A stretch of DNA of 64,000 nucleotides, taken from NCBI RefSeq assembly GCF_014267345.1, contig NZ_JACMYD010000007.1, forward strand, positions 1 through 64,000, given 5' to 3'. Under the pieces are notes generated by a model. That model saw only the letters and a list, made by a program, of their open reading frames with translations, searched no databases and was not told the DNA's origin. Position 1 is the first letter of the stretch. Each line of letters begins with the position of its first letter. Made by a program: the position numbers and the translations under genes. Of this stretch, positions 38,256 through 51,229 are shown one piece after another. The stretch is from Corynebacterium sp. zg-331. GTDB lineage: Bacteria; Actinomycetota; Actinomycetes; Mycobacteriales; Mycobacteriaceae.

Positions 38256-38386
38256 TTACATGATGCAGCTTAACGCCGCCGCGAGAGGCTCGGCAACCAA
38301 CAGGGGGTAAAATCAATCTTTTGTATCACTCGCCGAAAATTCGCCCCTGAGCAGGGATAATCATTCCGGCTGGTAACGTAGCGGGC

Positions 38387-38938
38387 GTGAAATATCACTC
38401 CGACAGCGACGACACCCGCGTCACCGACCTCGCCCTGCGCGCCGGTCGCGGCGACCGCGGCGCGCTGACGGAATTCATCCGCGCCACCCAGACCGACGTG
38501 TGGCGCCTCCTGGCCCACCTCGGGGGCAGGGATGTCGCCGACGACCTCACCCAGGAGACCTACCTCCGGGTCATGCGCGCCCTGCCCCGATTTGCCGCCG
38601 CCGCCCCGGCGCGCACCTGGCTGCTCGCCATCGCGCGGCGCGTGTGGGTGGACAGCGTGCGCCACGACATGGCCCGGCCCCGCTCGTGCGCCGCCGAATA
38701 CGAGGACCTCGGCGCCACCCAGGAGCCCGCCGAGGCCGCCTGGTCCGAATGGATCGATACCCGCGCGCTCATCGACGCCCTGCCCGCCGAGCGCCGCGAG
38801 GCCCTCATCCTCACCCAGGTGCTCGGCTATACCTACGAGGAGGCCGCCAAGATCGCCGGGGTGCGCGTGGGCACCATCCGCTCCCGGGTAGCTCGCGCCC
38901 GGCGAGAGCTGATCGCGGCCACGGATCACACCGCCTAG
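38387..38938 (+). CDS. sigC: ECF sigma factor SigC
   Basis: 183 aa from GTG 38387. Sigma-2: TDVWRLLAHLGGRDVADDLTQETYLRVMRALPRF; sigma-4: LPAERREALILTQVLGYTYEEAAKIAGVRVGTIRSRVARARREL. No anti-sigma gene follows. In C. glutamicum SigC, divergent from katA in the same way, activates the cytochrome bd and haem a branch of respiration. The assignment rests on family and position. Confidence 0.9.
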   Translation: MKYHSDSDDTRVTDLALRAGRGDRGALTEFIRATQTDVWRLLAHLGGRDVADDLTQETYLRVMRALPRFAAAAPARTWLLAIARRVWVDSVRHDMARPRSCAAEYEDLGATQEPAEAAWSEWIDTRALIDALPAERREALILTQVLGYTYEEAAKIAGVRVGTIRSRVARARRELIAATDHTA

Positions 38939-39100
38939 ATCACAGTATGGTCACAAGTTGGCCACAATCTCCGCGGCCGCTTCCTGGGACTATAACGATG
39001 AGCGGGGTGCGGGGGGCTAAAAAATCGGCCGCGCGCAGCGCGATTCCCAGATTTCTTGTGTTCAATAGTTACTGCACCGAGTTCAGAGGAGATCTTTATC

Positions 39101-40384
39101 GTGTTCAAAAGAGCCATCGGAATCGCTCTTGCCCTCACCGGATTGATCGTGGGAGCCGGCTTCGCCTCCGGCCAGGAAATGCTGCAATACTTCGTGGCCT
39201 TCGGCACCAACGGGCTGTGGGGCGTGGCCCTAGCTGCCGTCATCATGATGATCGGCTCCATCGCCATGCTGCAGCTGAGCAGCCACCTCCAGGCCCGCGA
39301 GCACACCATGGTGTTCGATCGCGTGACCCACCCCCTCGTCGCCCGCTTCCTGGACGTCGCCACGCTGGTCACGCTCTTTGGCATCGGCTTCGTCATGTTC
39401 GCCGGCGGCGGCGCCAACCTCAACCAGCAATTCGGCTGGGCAACCTGGGTGGGGACCACCATCATGATGCTGCTCGTCCTGGCCGTCGGCATGCTGGACG
39501 TGGACAAGGTGTCCACCGTGATCGGGGCGATCACCCCCTTCATCATCCTCATCATCGTGGGCACCGCGATATACACGGTCGCCACCGCGGACGTCGACAT
39601 CGCCGAACTCAACCGCATCGCCCTCACCGAGGCCCCCAGCAGCCTGCCCAATTGGTGGCTCTCCGCCATCAATCACGTGGGACTCTCCCTCATCGTGGCC
39701 GTCTCCATGGCCATGGTCATCGGCGGCAACAACCTCGATAGCCGGGCCGCAGGCATCGGCGGCCTCCTAGGCGGCCTGTGCTTCGCACTACTGCTCACCG
39801 CCGCCACCCTCACCCTGTTCCTCAACGTGGACAAGGTCGCCCACGACGACATGCCCATGCTCAGCGTGGTGACCAACATCCACCCGGCGTTCGGCATGAT
39901 CATGAGCTTCACGATCTTTGCCATGATCTTCAACACCGCGCTCGGCCTCTTCTACGCCCTGGCCAAGCGCCTGACCAGGAGCAACCCGCAGCGCTTCCGC
40001 GTGGTCTACATCGTGGGCGTGCTCGCCGGCTTCGTGCTCGGCTTCCTGCCCTTCCGGGAACTGGTGTCCTACGTCTTCCCGGCCCTCGGGTACGCGGGCA
40101 TCGTCCTGGCCATCACGCTCTCCATCGCCTGGCTGCGCGGGCGCTCCACCATCCGCAAGGAGTACCGGCGTCGCTCCCGCATCCGCGAGCTGCTCACCCG
40201 CAAGCTCGACCCCGCCCAGCGCTTCAGCCGCAAGGACGCCGCCGCACTCTCCAAGGCCACCGCGGCCTCCAACATCCCGGACGAACAACTCACCGAGGCC
40301 ATGGTCCAGGAGGTCACCGAGGAGCTCAGCGACGACGCGGAGACCAACCCCTCCGGCGACCCCACCGCGCAGCCACACCCCTAA
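39101..40384 (+). CDS. YkvI-family membrane transporter
   Basis: 427 aa from GTG 39101, with AGAGGAG 9 bases before. About ten transmembrane helices; GLIVGAGFASGQEMLQYF and FAGGGANLNQQFG match the YkvI branch of the APC-fold transporters (amino-acid or small solute permeases, often annotated as membrane protein YkvI). A charged C-terminal tail of about 80 residues is cytoplasmic. Substrate unknown. Its stop codon overlaps the first repeat of cluster C. Confidence 0.82.
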   Translation: MFKRAIGIALALTGLIVGAGFASGQEMLQYFVAFGTNGLWGVALAAVIMMIGSIAMLQLSSHLQAREHTMVFDRVTHPLVARFLDVATLVTLFGIGFVMFAGGGANLNQQFGWATWVGTTIMMLLVLAVGMLDVDKVSTVIGAITPFIILIIVGTAIYTVATADVDIAELNRIALTEAPSSLPNWWLSAINHVGLSLIVAVSMAMVIGGNNLDSRAAGIGGLLGGLCFALLLTAATLTLFLNVDKVAHDDMPMLSVVTNIHPAFGMIMSFTIFAMIFNTALGLFYALAKRLTRSNPQRFRVVYIVGVLAGFVLGFLPFRELVSYVFPALGYAGIVLAITLSIAWLRGRSTIRKEYRRRSRIRELLTRKLDPAQRFSRKDAAALSKATAASNIPDEQLTEAMVQEVTEELSDDAETNPSGDPTAQPHP

Positions 40385-40626
40385 AGGGTGCCCCTGGGTG
40401 TCGAATCGGACGCTCCGCAATGCCGGTGGCACCCCTTAGGGTGTCGGGAGGCATCCGGGGACTCGTAGCATCGCCCCAAGGAGTGCCATTGGCGCAGGGT
40501 TCGGCCCCGACGAGGCCCCGCTGGCACCCCTTGGGGTGTTGCGGATGCGACGCCCCGGAGCGCCCATCCCCAAGGGGTGCCACCGCACCGCGAAAAACTA
40601 GCCGAACCCCTGAAGCGGCACCCCTT
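40383..40626. repeat. Cluster C of the repeat family (three units, 94-95 bp period)
   Basis: Units at 40383-40437, 40478-40532 and 40572-40626, each with exactly 35 bases between the GGGTGCC-type and GGCACCCC arms; starts are 95 and 94 bp apart. Interiors are unrelated. It fills the convergent gap between the YkvI gene and asd together with the terminator at 40644. Confidence 0.85.
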
Positions 40627-40643
40627 GCGGCGGGGCGCGGGGC

Positions 40644-40682
40644 GCGAAAAGCGCCGAGCCACCCCGGCCCGGCGCTTTTCGC
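40644..40682. terminator. Bidirectional terminator between ykvI-type gene and asd
   Basis: CGAAAAGCGCCG and CGGCGCTTTTCG form a 12-bp stem with T- and A-runs inside the arms, ten bases past the asd stop on the minus strand. Confidence 0.8.
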
Positions 40683-40691
40683 TGTACTCGG

Positions 40692-41741
<1,050 letters not shown>

Positions 41742-41744
41742 TCA

Positions 41745-42263
41745 TTAGCGGCCGGTTCCGGCGTACACCACGGCCTCGGTGTCGCCGCCGAGCTGGAAGC
41801 GATCGTGCAGGGCGCGGGCGGCCTTGTCCAGGTCGCCCTCCCGGATGAGCACGGAGATGCGGATCTCGGAGGTGGAGATGAGCTCGACGTTGATGTCGTC
41901 GTCGCGCAGGGCCTCCATGAAGTCTGCGGTCACTCCGGGGTGGGACTTCATGCCCGCGCCCACCAGGGAGACCTTGCCCACCTGGTCGTCGTAGAGCACG
42001 TTGGCCCAGTTGCCCTCCGCCTGAAGCTTCTTCATCATCTCGGTGGCGCGGGGGGCGTCGGCGCGCGGGCAGGTGAAGGTGATGTCCGTGGTGTTGTCCT
42101 CCAGGGAGGAGACGTTTTGCAGCACCATGTCGATGTTGATCTCGGCATCGGCCAGGGTGCGGAACACCTTGGCGGCCTCTCCCGGCTTATCGGGGATCCC
42201 CAAGACGGTGATCTTGGCCTCGGACTTATCGGTTGCCACCCCGGTGAGCACTGCTTCTTCCAC
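41745..42263 (-). CDS. lysC: Aspartate kinase beta subunit (internal in-frame start)
   Basis: An internal GTG (Val250, 42263) in the lysC frame is preceded by GGAGG 8 bases upstream and would give 172 aa, the two ACT domains alone. In C. glutamicum the alpha2-beta2 enzyme is made exactly this way, with a beta subunit of the same length. Product inferred from that precedent. Confidence 0.75.
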   Translation of the reverse strand: MEEAVLTGVATDKSEAKITVLGIPDKPGEAAKVFRTLADAEINIDMVLQNVSSLEDNTTDITFTCPRADAPRATEMMKKLQAEGNWANVLYDDQVGKVSLVGAGMKSHPGVTADFMEALRDDDINVELISTSEIRISVLIREGDLDKAARALHDRFQLGGDTEAVVYAGTGR

Positions 42264-43010
42264 AGGAATATCCTCCATCGAACCGGCCACGAGCGTGCCG
42301 ACATCATTGCTATACGACGAGCGTACCCGCAGCGGCACGCCAAAAGCGCGCGCGTACTCCACGCTGCGCAGAACCAGAATCTTGGAACCCACCGCCGCCA
42401 GCTCCAGCATCTCCTCGAAGGAAATCTCGTCGAGCTTCTGGGCGTTAGGCACGATGCGGGGATCGGCGGTGTACACGCCGTCCACGTCGGAGTAAATCTC
42501 GCAGACGTCCGCGTTGAGGGCCGCCGCGAGCGCCACGGCGGTGGTATCGGAGCCGCCGCGGCCCAGGGTGGTCACGTCGCGCGTTTCCTTATTGACCCCC
42601 TGGAAGCCCGCCACGATGCAGATCTTGCCCTCGTCGAGGGCCTCACGCACCCGACCCGGCGTGACGTCCACGATCCGGGCGTTGCCGTGGCGCTCCGTGG
42701 TGAGCACGCCGGCCTGCGATCCGGTGAAAGATTGTGCCTTGGCCCCCAGGGAGTCGATCGCCATGGCCACCAGGGCGTTGGAGATGCGCTCGCCGGCGGT
42801 CAGCAGCATGTCCATCTCGCGAGCCGGGGGCACCGGGGAGACCTCGGCCGCCAGTTCCAGGAGCTCGTCGGTGGTATCGCCCATCGCGGAGCAGACCACC
42901 ACCACGTCGTTGCCCTGCTTCTTGGTGGCCACGATCCGCTCGGCCACGTGCCGGATGCGCTCGGCACTCTCCAGCGAGGAACCACCGTACTTCTGAACGA
43001 TTAACGCCAC
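41745..43010 (-). CDS. lysC: Aspartate kinase, alpha subunit
   Basis: 421 aa from GTG 43010 (reads as [15 protein letters not shown]), the length of C. glutamicum LysC. Kinase domain with KYGGSS and [18 protein letters not shown]; two C-terminal ACT domains ([17 protein letters not shown] and [18 protein letters not shown]) carry the lysine/threonine feedback site. AAAGGTGG precedes the GTG. The longer open frame upstream overlaps the divergent transporter gene and is rejected. Confidence 0.97.
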   Translation of the reverse strand: MALIVQKYGGSSLESAERIRHVAERIVATKKQGNDVVVVCSAMGDTTDELLELAAEVSPVPPAREMDMLLTAGERISNALVAMAIDSLGAKAQSFTGSQAGVLTTERHGNARIVDVTPGRVREALDEGKICIVAGFQGVNKETRDVTTLGRGGSDTTAVALAAALNADVCEIYSDVDGVYTADPRIVPNAQKLDEISFEEMLELAAVGSKILVLRSVEYARAFGVPLRVRSSYSNDVGTLVAGSMEDIPVEEAVLTGVATDKSEAKITVLGIPDKPGEAAKVFRTLADAEINIDMVLQNVSSLEDNTTDITFTCPRADAPRATEMMKKLQAEGNWANVLYDDQVGKVSLVGAGMKSHPGVTADFMEALRDDDINVELISTSEIRISVLIREGDLDKAARALHDRFQLGGDTEAVVYAGTGR

Positions 43011-43098
43011 CGGGATCGTCCACCTTTCGCTTCTTGGGCCGCGCCCTGTCGTGCTCTCGCTGTTCCACAGTACCTGTCGGCGGGCACGCCGAGAAAGG

Positions 43099-43134
43099 AT
43101 TGTATTCAGCGCGACATCCGCACCCCAGTACAAT
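43099..43134. promoter_or_regulatory. Divergent -10 elements of lysC and the DMT transporter gene
   Basis: Minus strand: TACAAT at 43104-43099, about 90 bases before the lysC GTG. Plus strand: TACAAT at 43129-43134, only 8 bases before GTG 43143, implying a leaderless mRNA for the transporter. The -35 regions are weak. Confidence 0.5.
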
Positions 43135-43142
43135 GCCACCAC

Positions 43143-44000
43143 GTGCATAGCAACCTCCTGGCCATCCTCTTCGCGCTCGCCTCGGCCCTCACCATCGCGT
43201 GGGGCACCGTGGTGCGCCACCGGATCGCGGAGGAAGCACCCGCCGACGGCTCGCTCAAGGGCTCCCCCTTCTGGAACGCCATCTCCCGGCCCCTGTGGTG
43301 GGCGGGCACCGGCACCGCGCTGCTCGGCTACGGGCTCCAGGTAGTGGCCCTGGGCTTTGGCACCCTACTGGTGGTTCAGCCCATCCTCGTGCTCTCCCTG
43401 ATGTTCACCCTGCCGCTGGCCGCGCGGTACGACGGCCGCCGCATCTCCACCGCGGAGATGGGCTGGGCCGGCCTGCTCACCGCCGCCGTGGCCGTCCTGG
43501 TGATCCTGGGCAGGCCCCTGGCCGGCAACCCCCACCCGCCGCTGGATCGCTGGGTTCCCGCCCTGCTCGTGGGCGCGGCGGCGCTGACCCTCCTCGAACG
43601 CATCGCCCAGCGCCAGATCCGCCGCCACAAGGCCCTGCTGCTCGGGGTGGTCACCGGCGCGCTCTTCGGCTACGTGGCCGTTCTTTCCAAGGCCGTGGTG
43701 GACGTGTTCCTCCAGGGTTCGGTCGTGGGGCTGCTGAGCAGCTGGGAGACCTACGGCCTCATCCTCGGCGCCACCCTGGGCACCATCGTCCAGCAGTACT
43801 CCTTCCACGCGGCGGCGCTGAAGAACTCCCTGCCCGCCATGACCATCACGGAACCCATCGTGGCCTTTAGCCTGGGCTACGCGGTGCTCGGCGAGCGCTT
43901 TCAGGTGACCACCGCGGTGGGCTGGGCCCTCATGGCGCTGGCGCTGCTGGCCATGATCGCCTCCACCGTAGCGCTCTCCCGGCGCGGGGTGGGCGGCTAA
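43143..44000 (+). CDS. DMT-superfamily (EamA-like) membrane transporter
   Basis: 285 aa, about nine or ten transmembrane helices in two repeats; [17 protein letters not shown] near the end is the typical DMT signature (EP and GE). GTG start 43143, probably leaderless. The function may be export of small metabolites; its place next to lysC is conserved in corynebacteria, but no substrate can be read. Ends three bases before the convergent mannosyltransferase-like gene. Confidence 0.8.
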   Translation: MHSNLLAILFALASALTIAWGTVVRHRIAEEAPADGSLKGSPFWNAISRPLWWAGTGTALLGYGLQVVALGFGTLLVVQPILVLSLMFTLPLAARYDGRRISTAEMGWAGLLTAAVAVLVILGRPLAGNPHPPLDRWVPALLVGAAALTLLERIAQRQIRRHKALLLGVVTGALFGYVAVLSKAVVDVFLQGSVVGLLSSWETYGLILGATLGTIVQQYSFHAAALKNSLPAMTITEPIVAFSLGYAVLGERFQVTTAVGWALMALALLAMIASTVALSRRGVGG

Positions 44001-47090
<3,090 letters not shown>

Positions 47091-47114
47091 GGCCACGGGA
47101 GGCCCCCGGGGTTC

Positions 47115-47142
47115 TTGCCGTACCCTCATGAGTGCATAAGAT
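47115..47142 (+). promoter_or_regulatory. Promoter upstream of the 566-aa membrane protein gene
   Basis: TTGCCG at 47115-47120, a 16-bp spacer, TAAGAT at 47137-47142, 35 bases before ATG 47178. Confidence 0.6.
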
Positions 47143-47177
47143 GGTAAGGACCCTGACGCACGCGAGGAGAATCGTCG

Positions 47178-48878
47178 ATGAGCCAAACCCCTTATCTCCT
47201 GCCATTCTTTTCCGATGGCGGTGGTGCCACCGTGCCGGTGGAAGGGAGCAGCCAGGCGATTCTTTTCTCCCTCCTTGGGGCCCAGGTGGCCCAGGACGGT
47301 TTCACCCGGACGGCGTTTACGCTCCTGCCGGATCGCGCCTCCGGGGGGTTCCTGGTCAGCCACGACAAGACGATCCTCGGGAGGCTGCCGCGCAACCTGC
47401 GCGATACCTACCCCCAGCTCGATCACATCATCACCCGGGGCGGCATACCCCAGGTGCACGCCACCCTCTCCCTGGAGCAGGGCTCCGGGCGGATCAGCGG
47501 CAATCTGTACTTTCCCGCGCCCGTGTTCGTCATGCCCACCAACTTCCCGCCCAAGGAGGAGTGGGCGATGATCCCGGAGGGCACACCACGCCCGGTGGAC
47601 ATCTCTCGGGGCGACGCGCAGCGGCTGGTGGACCTCAATATTCCCTCCCATTGGCTAGCCACCCTGGGGATCGTGGACGACGTCGTGGTGGCAATCATCG
47701 ATAACCGCGTGCTGGGCGTGCTCAGCCCCGAGGACTCCGCGGACATCCGCGAGGTGGTGGAGCACTACGAGATGCTGGGGCTGGTTCCCGTGGCCCGCGT
47801 GTTCTGCTACGACCAGGACGGGCAGCGCCACGTGGTGCTCAACGCCCTGAGCACCCGGGAGATGAGCGACGCGGACCTGGAACCCACGGTCTCGCCCCTG
47901 GCCCCCATCGACCCCTACCAGCCCGCCACCGGCGAGTTCCCCATCATCAGCGGCACCCCCATGCAGCACGCCTGGGCGGTGACCATCTCCGGGGACCAGG
48001 TAGCGGAATCCATCGCGCCCCGGCCGGACAGGGAGCTGCGTCCCATCACCTCTCCGGCGATGTTCGCCCTCAACCCGGACGGCACCAAGGTGCTCGACGT
48101 GGGCCACAAGCCCCAGACGGCACCCCCCGCCGAGGAACCCGTGCCCCCCGAGAAGCCCGACGATCCGCCCGAGGCCCCCGCCGCACCCGCCACCGCGCTG
48201 GCCGACCTGGTCTCCGTTCCCGCCAGACCGCCGCAGGAACCGACCAGGCCCACCCGACGAGTGGCCTCGATAGCCGACGTGGTGGTGCCCGCGCAACAGG
48301 CGATGGAGGAGATCGAGGTGGCGGCGCCCACGGCCCCGCCGGAGGAACCGATCGCGGACTTCGCCCCCGAGGAGCCGGAACCCGCCGGGGACTATCCCCC
48401 CCTGCCCTACCCCCACGCCCGCCTGGGCGAGCAATTCCAGGAAGAGGAGGAAGAGGACTACCTCGACCCGCCCCTGCCCCAGGACTACGCGCTGGATAAC
48501 GCATGGGCGGGCTACCTCACCCCGGCCCAGGAACCCAACGAACCGCTGCCCGAGGTGCACAAGGTGCCGGTGGCCACCGGCGTGGCCGCCACGCCCGAGA
48601 GCACCGGGGCGCTGCCCACGGTGCCGAACCCGGTGGACCCCGAGGAGGAGTACGAGGACGACGACTACGAGGACTACCTCGACGACGAGCCGAGCATCCA
48701 GTGGCTGCCCGCCTTCGGCGTGATCCTGGGCGCGCTGTCCATCACGGTGGCGGCCCTGGGATACTTCAAGGTCACCCCGGATCTCTCACTGGACACCGCC
48801 CCGGCGTTCATCCTCCTCGGCGGCGGCATGCTCGTCGTCCTGGGCAGCCTGTGGTTCATGTTCCGCCCCCAGGATTAG
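47178..48878 (+). CDS. Uncharacterised acidic, Pro-rich protein with two C-terminal transmembrane helices
   Basis: 566 aa. GAGGAGAATC precedes ATG 47178. Residues 1-300 are a globular domain of unknown fold, about 300-510 is Pro/Glu-rich and very acidic (EEEEEDYLDPP, EEEYEDDDYEDYLDDE), and two hydrophobic helices (IQWLPAFGVILGALSITVAA; TAPAFILLGGGMLVVLG) end the protein. It is therefore a C-tail-anchored protein with its bulk in the cytoplasm. Located between leuA and the murT block in corynebacteria; no function recognised. Confidence 0.75.
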   Translation: MSQTPYLLPFFSDGGGATVPVEGSSQAILFSLLGAQVAQDGFTRTAFTLLPDRASGGFLVSHDKTILGRLPRNLRDTYPQLDHIITRGGIPQVHATLSLEQGSGRISGNLYFPAPVFVMPTNFPPKEEWAMIPEGTPRPVDISRGDAQRLVDLNIPSHWLATLGIVDDVVVAIIDNRVLGVLSPEDSADIREVVEHYEMLGLVPVARVFCYDQDGQRHVVLNALSTREMSDADLEPTVSPLAPIDPYQPATGEFPIISGTPMQHAWAVTISGDQVAESIAPRPDRELRPITSPAMFALNPDGTKVLDVGHKPQTAPPAEEPVPPEKPDDPPEAPAAPATALADLVSVPARPPQEPTRPTRRVASIADVVVPAQQAMEEIEVAAPTAPPEEPIADFAPEEPEPAGDYPPLPYPHARLGEQFQEEEEEDYLDPPLPQDYALDNAWAGYLTPAQEPNEPLPEVHKVPVATGVAATPESTGALPTVPNPVDPEEEYEDDDYEDYLDDEPSIQWLPAFGVILGALSITVAALGYFKVTPDLSLDTAPAFILLGGGMLVVLGSLWFMFRPQD

Positions 48879-48882
48879 CGCC

Positions 48883-49905
48883 ATGACCAACGCCCAGGAA
48901 CCACCCCACGCCGCCCCCTACGTGGCGCTCACCCTCCAAACCACCGGCATCCACCCCTCCACAGGTCGGGTGGTGGCGGTCGACGCCGTGGTCTTTGACG
49001 CCTCCGGCGCCACCGTAGAGGACTTTCACGCCGTGCTCAACCCCGGCCCCCACACCAACCTCGGGCCGAGGCATTACCACGGTCTCACCCCCGAGGAGAT
49101 CGGGCAGGGGCGGCGCTTTGGCGGCCTGCTCAAAAAGCTCGATAAGCTCCTGGACGGCCGCACCCTCCTCGTCCACGACGCCCCCATGACCTGGGGATTC
49201 CTCGTGTCCGAGGCGCGCCGCGCCATGACCGCGGCGGCCCGTGCCAACCGTGCCCGGGGACGGGGCCGCAGCCAGGGAGGACGGCGACGCCAGCGCGTGG
49301 GCCACGTTCCTCGGCCGGAACTCATCGTGGACACCCTGGCCACCGCGTACCGGGCCGGTACCGAGGTCCGCGACGCCCGCCTGGAGGCCGTCGCCGCGGC
49401 GATGGGGGTGGCGGCGGAATCGCCGGTGGCGTCGGTCAGCAGGGCGCGGCGCCCCGAGGCCGAGGTGACGCGGGAGCAGACCCTGCTGCTCGCGCGGCTC
49501 TTCCGGCACCTGCGCGACGCGGGCACCCCGCTCGTCGGGCGGGCCCCGGCGGATCTCAAGGCGGACGCCTTTGGCCTGCAGCGATCCACCCTGCGGGTGG
49601 AGGCCGCGCAAGCACCCCGCGTGCACCAGAACCCGGGGCCGTACTCCCCCGGTGCGGCGCTGGCCCCCGGCATGGAGGTGGTGATCTCGCCCGAGATCGC
49701 CATGGACCCCAACGAGGTCATCGCCGCGCTGACCCGCGCGGGCCTGAACTACTCGGAGAAGCTCACCCGAACCACCTCCGTGGTGGTGTGCAATCGCACC
49801 CACCACCTGCGCGGGAAGGCCATGCACGCGCGGCGCAAAGATATTCCCCTGCTCAGCGACGCCGCCTTCATGGAGGAAGTCGTGCGCCTGTGCGACCCCG
49901 CCTGA
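48883..49905 (+). CDS. DnaQ-like exonuclease-fold protein with C-terminal BRCT domain, catalytic residues altered
   Basis: 340 aa, five bases after the preceding stop. The N-terminal 180 residues follow the DEDDh exonuclease fold, but motif I reads VALTLQTTG where DxE is expected (Asp to Thr, Glu to Gln), and motif II LLVHDAPMTWGFL lacks the FD. A BRCT-like domain lies at 260-335 (GMEVVISPEIAMDPNEVIAA; THHLRGKAMHARRKDIPLLSD). It is probably a binding protein rather than a nuclease. Counterpart of Rv3711c before murT. Confidence 0.75.
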   Translation: MTNAQEPPHAAPYVALTLQTTGIHPSTGRVVAVDAVVFDASGATVEDFHAVLNPGPHTNLGPRHYHGLTPEEIGQGRRFGGLLKKLDKLLDGRTLLVHDAPMTWGFLVSEARRAMTAAARANRARGRGRSQGGRRRQRVGHVPRPELIVDTLATAYRAGTEVRDARLEAVAAAMGVAAESPVASVSRARRPEAEVTREQTLLLARLFRHLRDAGTPLVGRAPADLKADAFGLQRSTLRVEAAQAPRVHQNPGPYSPGAALAPGMEVVISPEIAMDPNEVIAALTRAGLNYSEKLTRTTSVVVCNRTHHLRGKAMHARRKDIPLLSDAAFMEEVVRLCDPA

Positions 49906-49945
49906 TGCTGCGGCGCACCGCCGGGGCCTATTAAGGTAAACAGCC

Positions 49946-51229
49946 ATGAGCCCCGACCTGACCTCGGCCCTGCGCACCCTGCGTTCCACCGCCGCCACCA
50001 CCGCCGCCCGGCTGGCCACCACGGCCTCCCGCGTCACCGGGCGCGGCGCCGGCGGCATGATCGGCGGTCTGGTGGCCCAGGCCATCGACCCCAACGTCAT
50101 GCGCACCCTCGGCGGCGGCCGACCCACCGCGCTCGTGACCGGCACCAACGGCAAGTCCACCACCACGCGCATGCTCGCGGCCGCCCTGCGCACCCGCTCC
50201 ACCGTGGCCACCAACTCCGGCGGGGACAACATGGACGCCGGCATCATCTCCGCGCTGCTCGCGGGCAAGGACGCCGCCACGGCGGTGCTGGAGGTCGACG
50301 AGCTCCACGTGCCCTCCGTGGCCGAGCGCCTCCGCCCGCGGGCGCTCGTGCTGCTCAACCTCACCCGCGATCAGCTCGACCGCGTGGGGGAGATCAACAA
50401 GATCGAGCGCACCCTGCGCTCCTGCCTGGCCGCCCACCCGGACATGCTCGTGGTAGCCAACTGCGACGACGTCCTCATCACCTCCGTGGCCTACGATCAC
50501 CCCCGCGTGGTCTGGGTCTCCGCCGGGGCCGGGTGGGTGGGCGACGCCGTCTCCTGCCCGCGCACCGGGGGCCACATCGTCCACGACGGCACCGACTGGT
50601 ACGCCGTCAAGCCGCTCGCCGACGGCCGCTCCTTCCGCCGCCCCGAACCCACCTGGGCCGTCACCGAGGAGGGCCTCGACACCCCCGCGGGCCTCCGCGA
50701 CCTCTCCCTCACCCTGCCCGGTCGCGCCAACCGTGGCAACGCCGCCCAGGCGATCGCCGCCGCCACGACCGGCTTCGACGTCCCCCTCGACGAGGCCATC
50801 GCCGCCGCGGAATCCGTGGACAACGTGGCCGGGCGCTACTCCACCGTGCCGTTCGAGGGCCGCGACGTACACCTGCTGCTGGCCAAAAACCCCGCCGGGT
50901 GGCAGGAGGCGCTCTCGATGGTGAACCGCGGCGCCGACGGGCTGGTGATCGCCGTCAATGGGCAGGTGGCCGACGGGGAGGATCTCTCCTGGCTCTGGGA
51001 CGTGCGCTTCGAGGACTTCGGCTCCCTCTCCGTTAAGGCCTCAGGGGAACGCGGCACCGACCTCGCCGTGCGGCTCCTCTACGCCGGGATTCACCACGAT
51101 CACGCCCCCGACCCCCTCGATGCCATCCGGGCCTGCCCGCCCGGGCGCGTCGAGGTGCTGGCCAATTACACCGCCTTCCGCGACCTCAACAAGGCCCTGC
51201 GGGCCACCGCTACGAAAGGAGACAAGTAA
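49946..51229 (+). CDS. murT: Lipid II isoglutaminyl synthase, MurT subunit
   Basis: 427 aa. Mur-ligase ATP site VTGTNGKSTTTRMLAAAL, EVDELHVPSVAERL and LLNLTRDQLDR; C-terminal DUF1727 domain (ANYTAFRDLNKAL). With GatD it amidates the D-Glu of lipid II. The zinc-ribbon insertion of firmicute MurT is reduced: only one Cys remains (VSCPRTGGHIVHDG). AAGG lies 9 bases before ATG 49946. Followed without gap by gatD. Confidence 0.94.
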   Translation: MSPDLTSALRTLRSTAATTAARLATTASRVTGRGAGGMIGGLVAQAIDPNVMRTLGGGRPTALVTGTNGKSTTTRMLAAALRTRSTVATNSGGDNMDAGIISALLAGKDAATAVLEVDELHVPSVAERLRPRALVLLNLTRDQLDRVGEINKIERTLRSCLAAHPDMLVVANCDDVLITSVAYDHPRVVWVSAGAGWVGDAVSCPRTGGHIVHDGTDWYAVKPLADGRSFRRPEPTWAVTEEGLDTPAGLRDLSLTLPGRANRGNAAQAIAAATTGFDVPLDEAIAAAESVDNVAGRYSTVPFEGRDVHLLLAKNPAGWQEALSMVNRGADGLVIAVNGQVADGEDLSWLWDVRFEDFGSLSVKASGERGTDLAVRLLYAGIHHDHAPDPLDAIRACPPGRVEVLANYTAFRDLNKALRATATKGDK

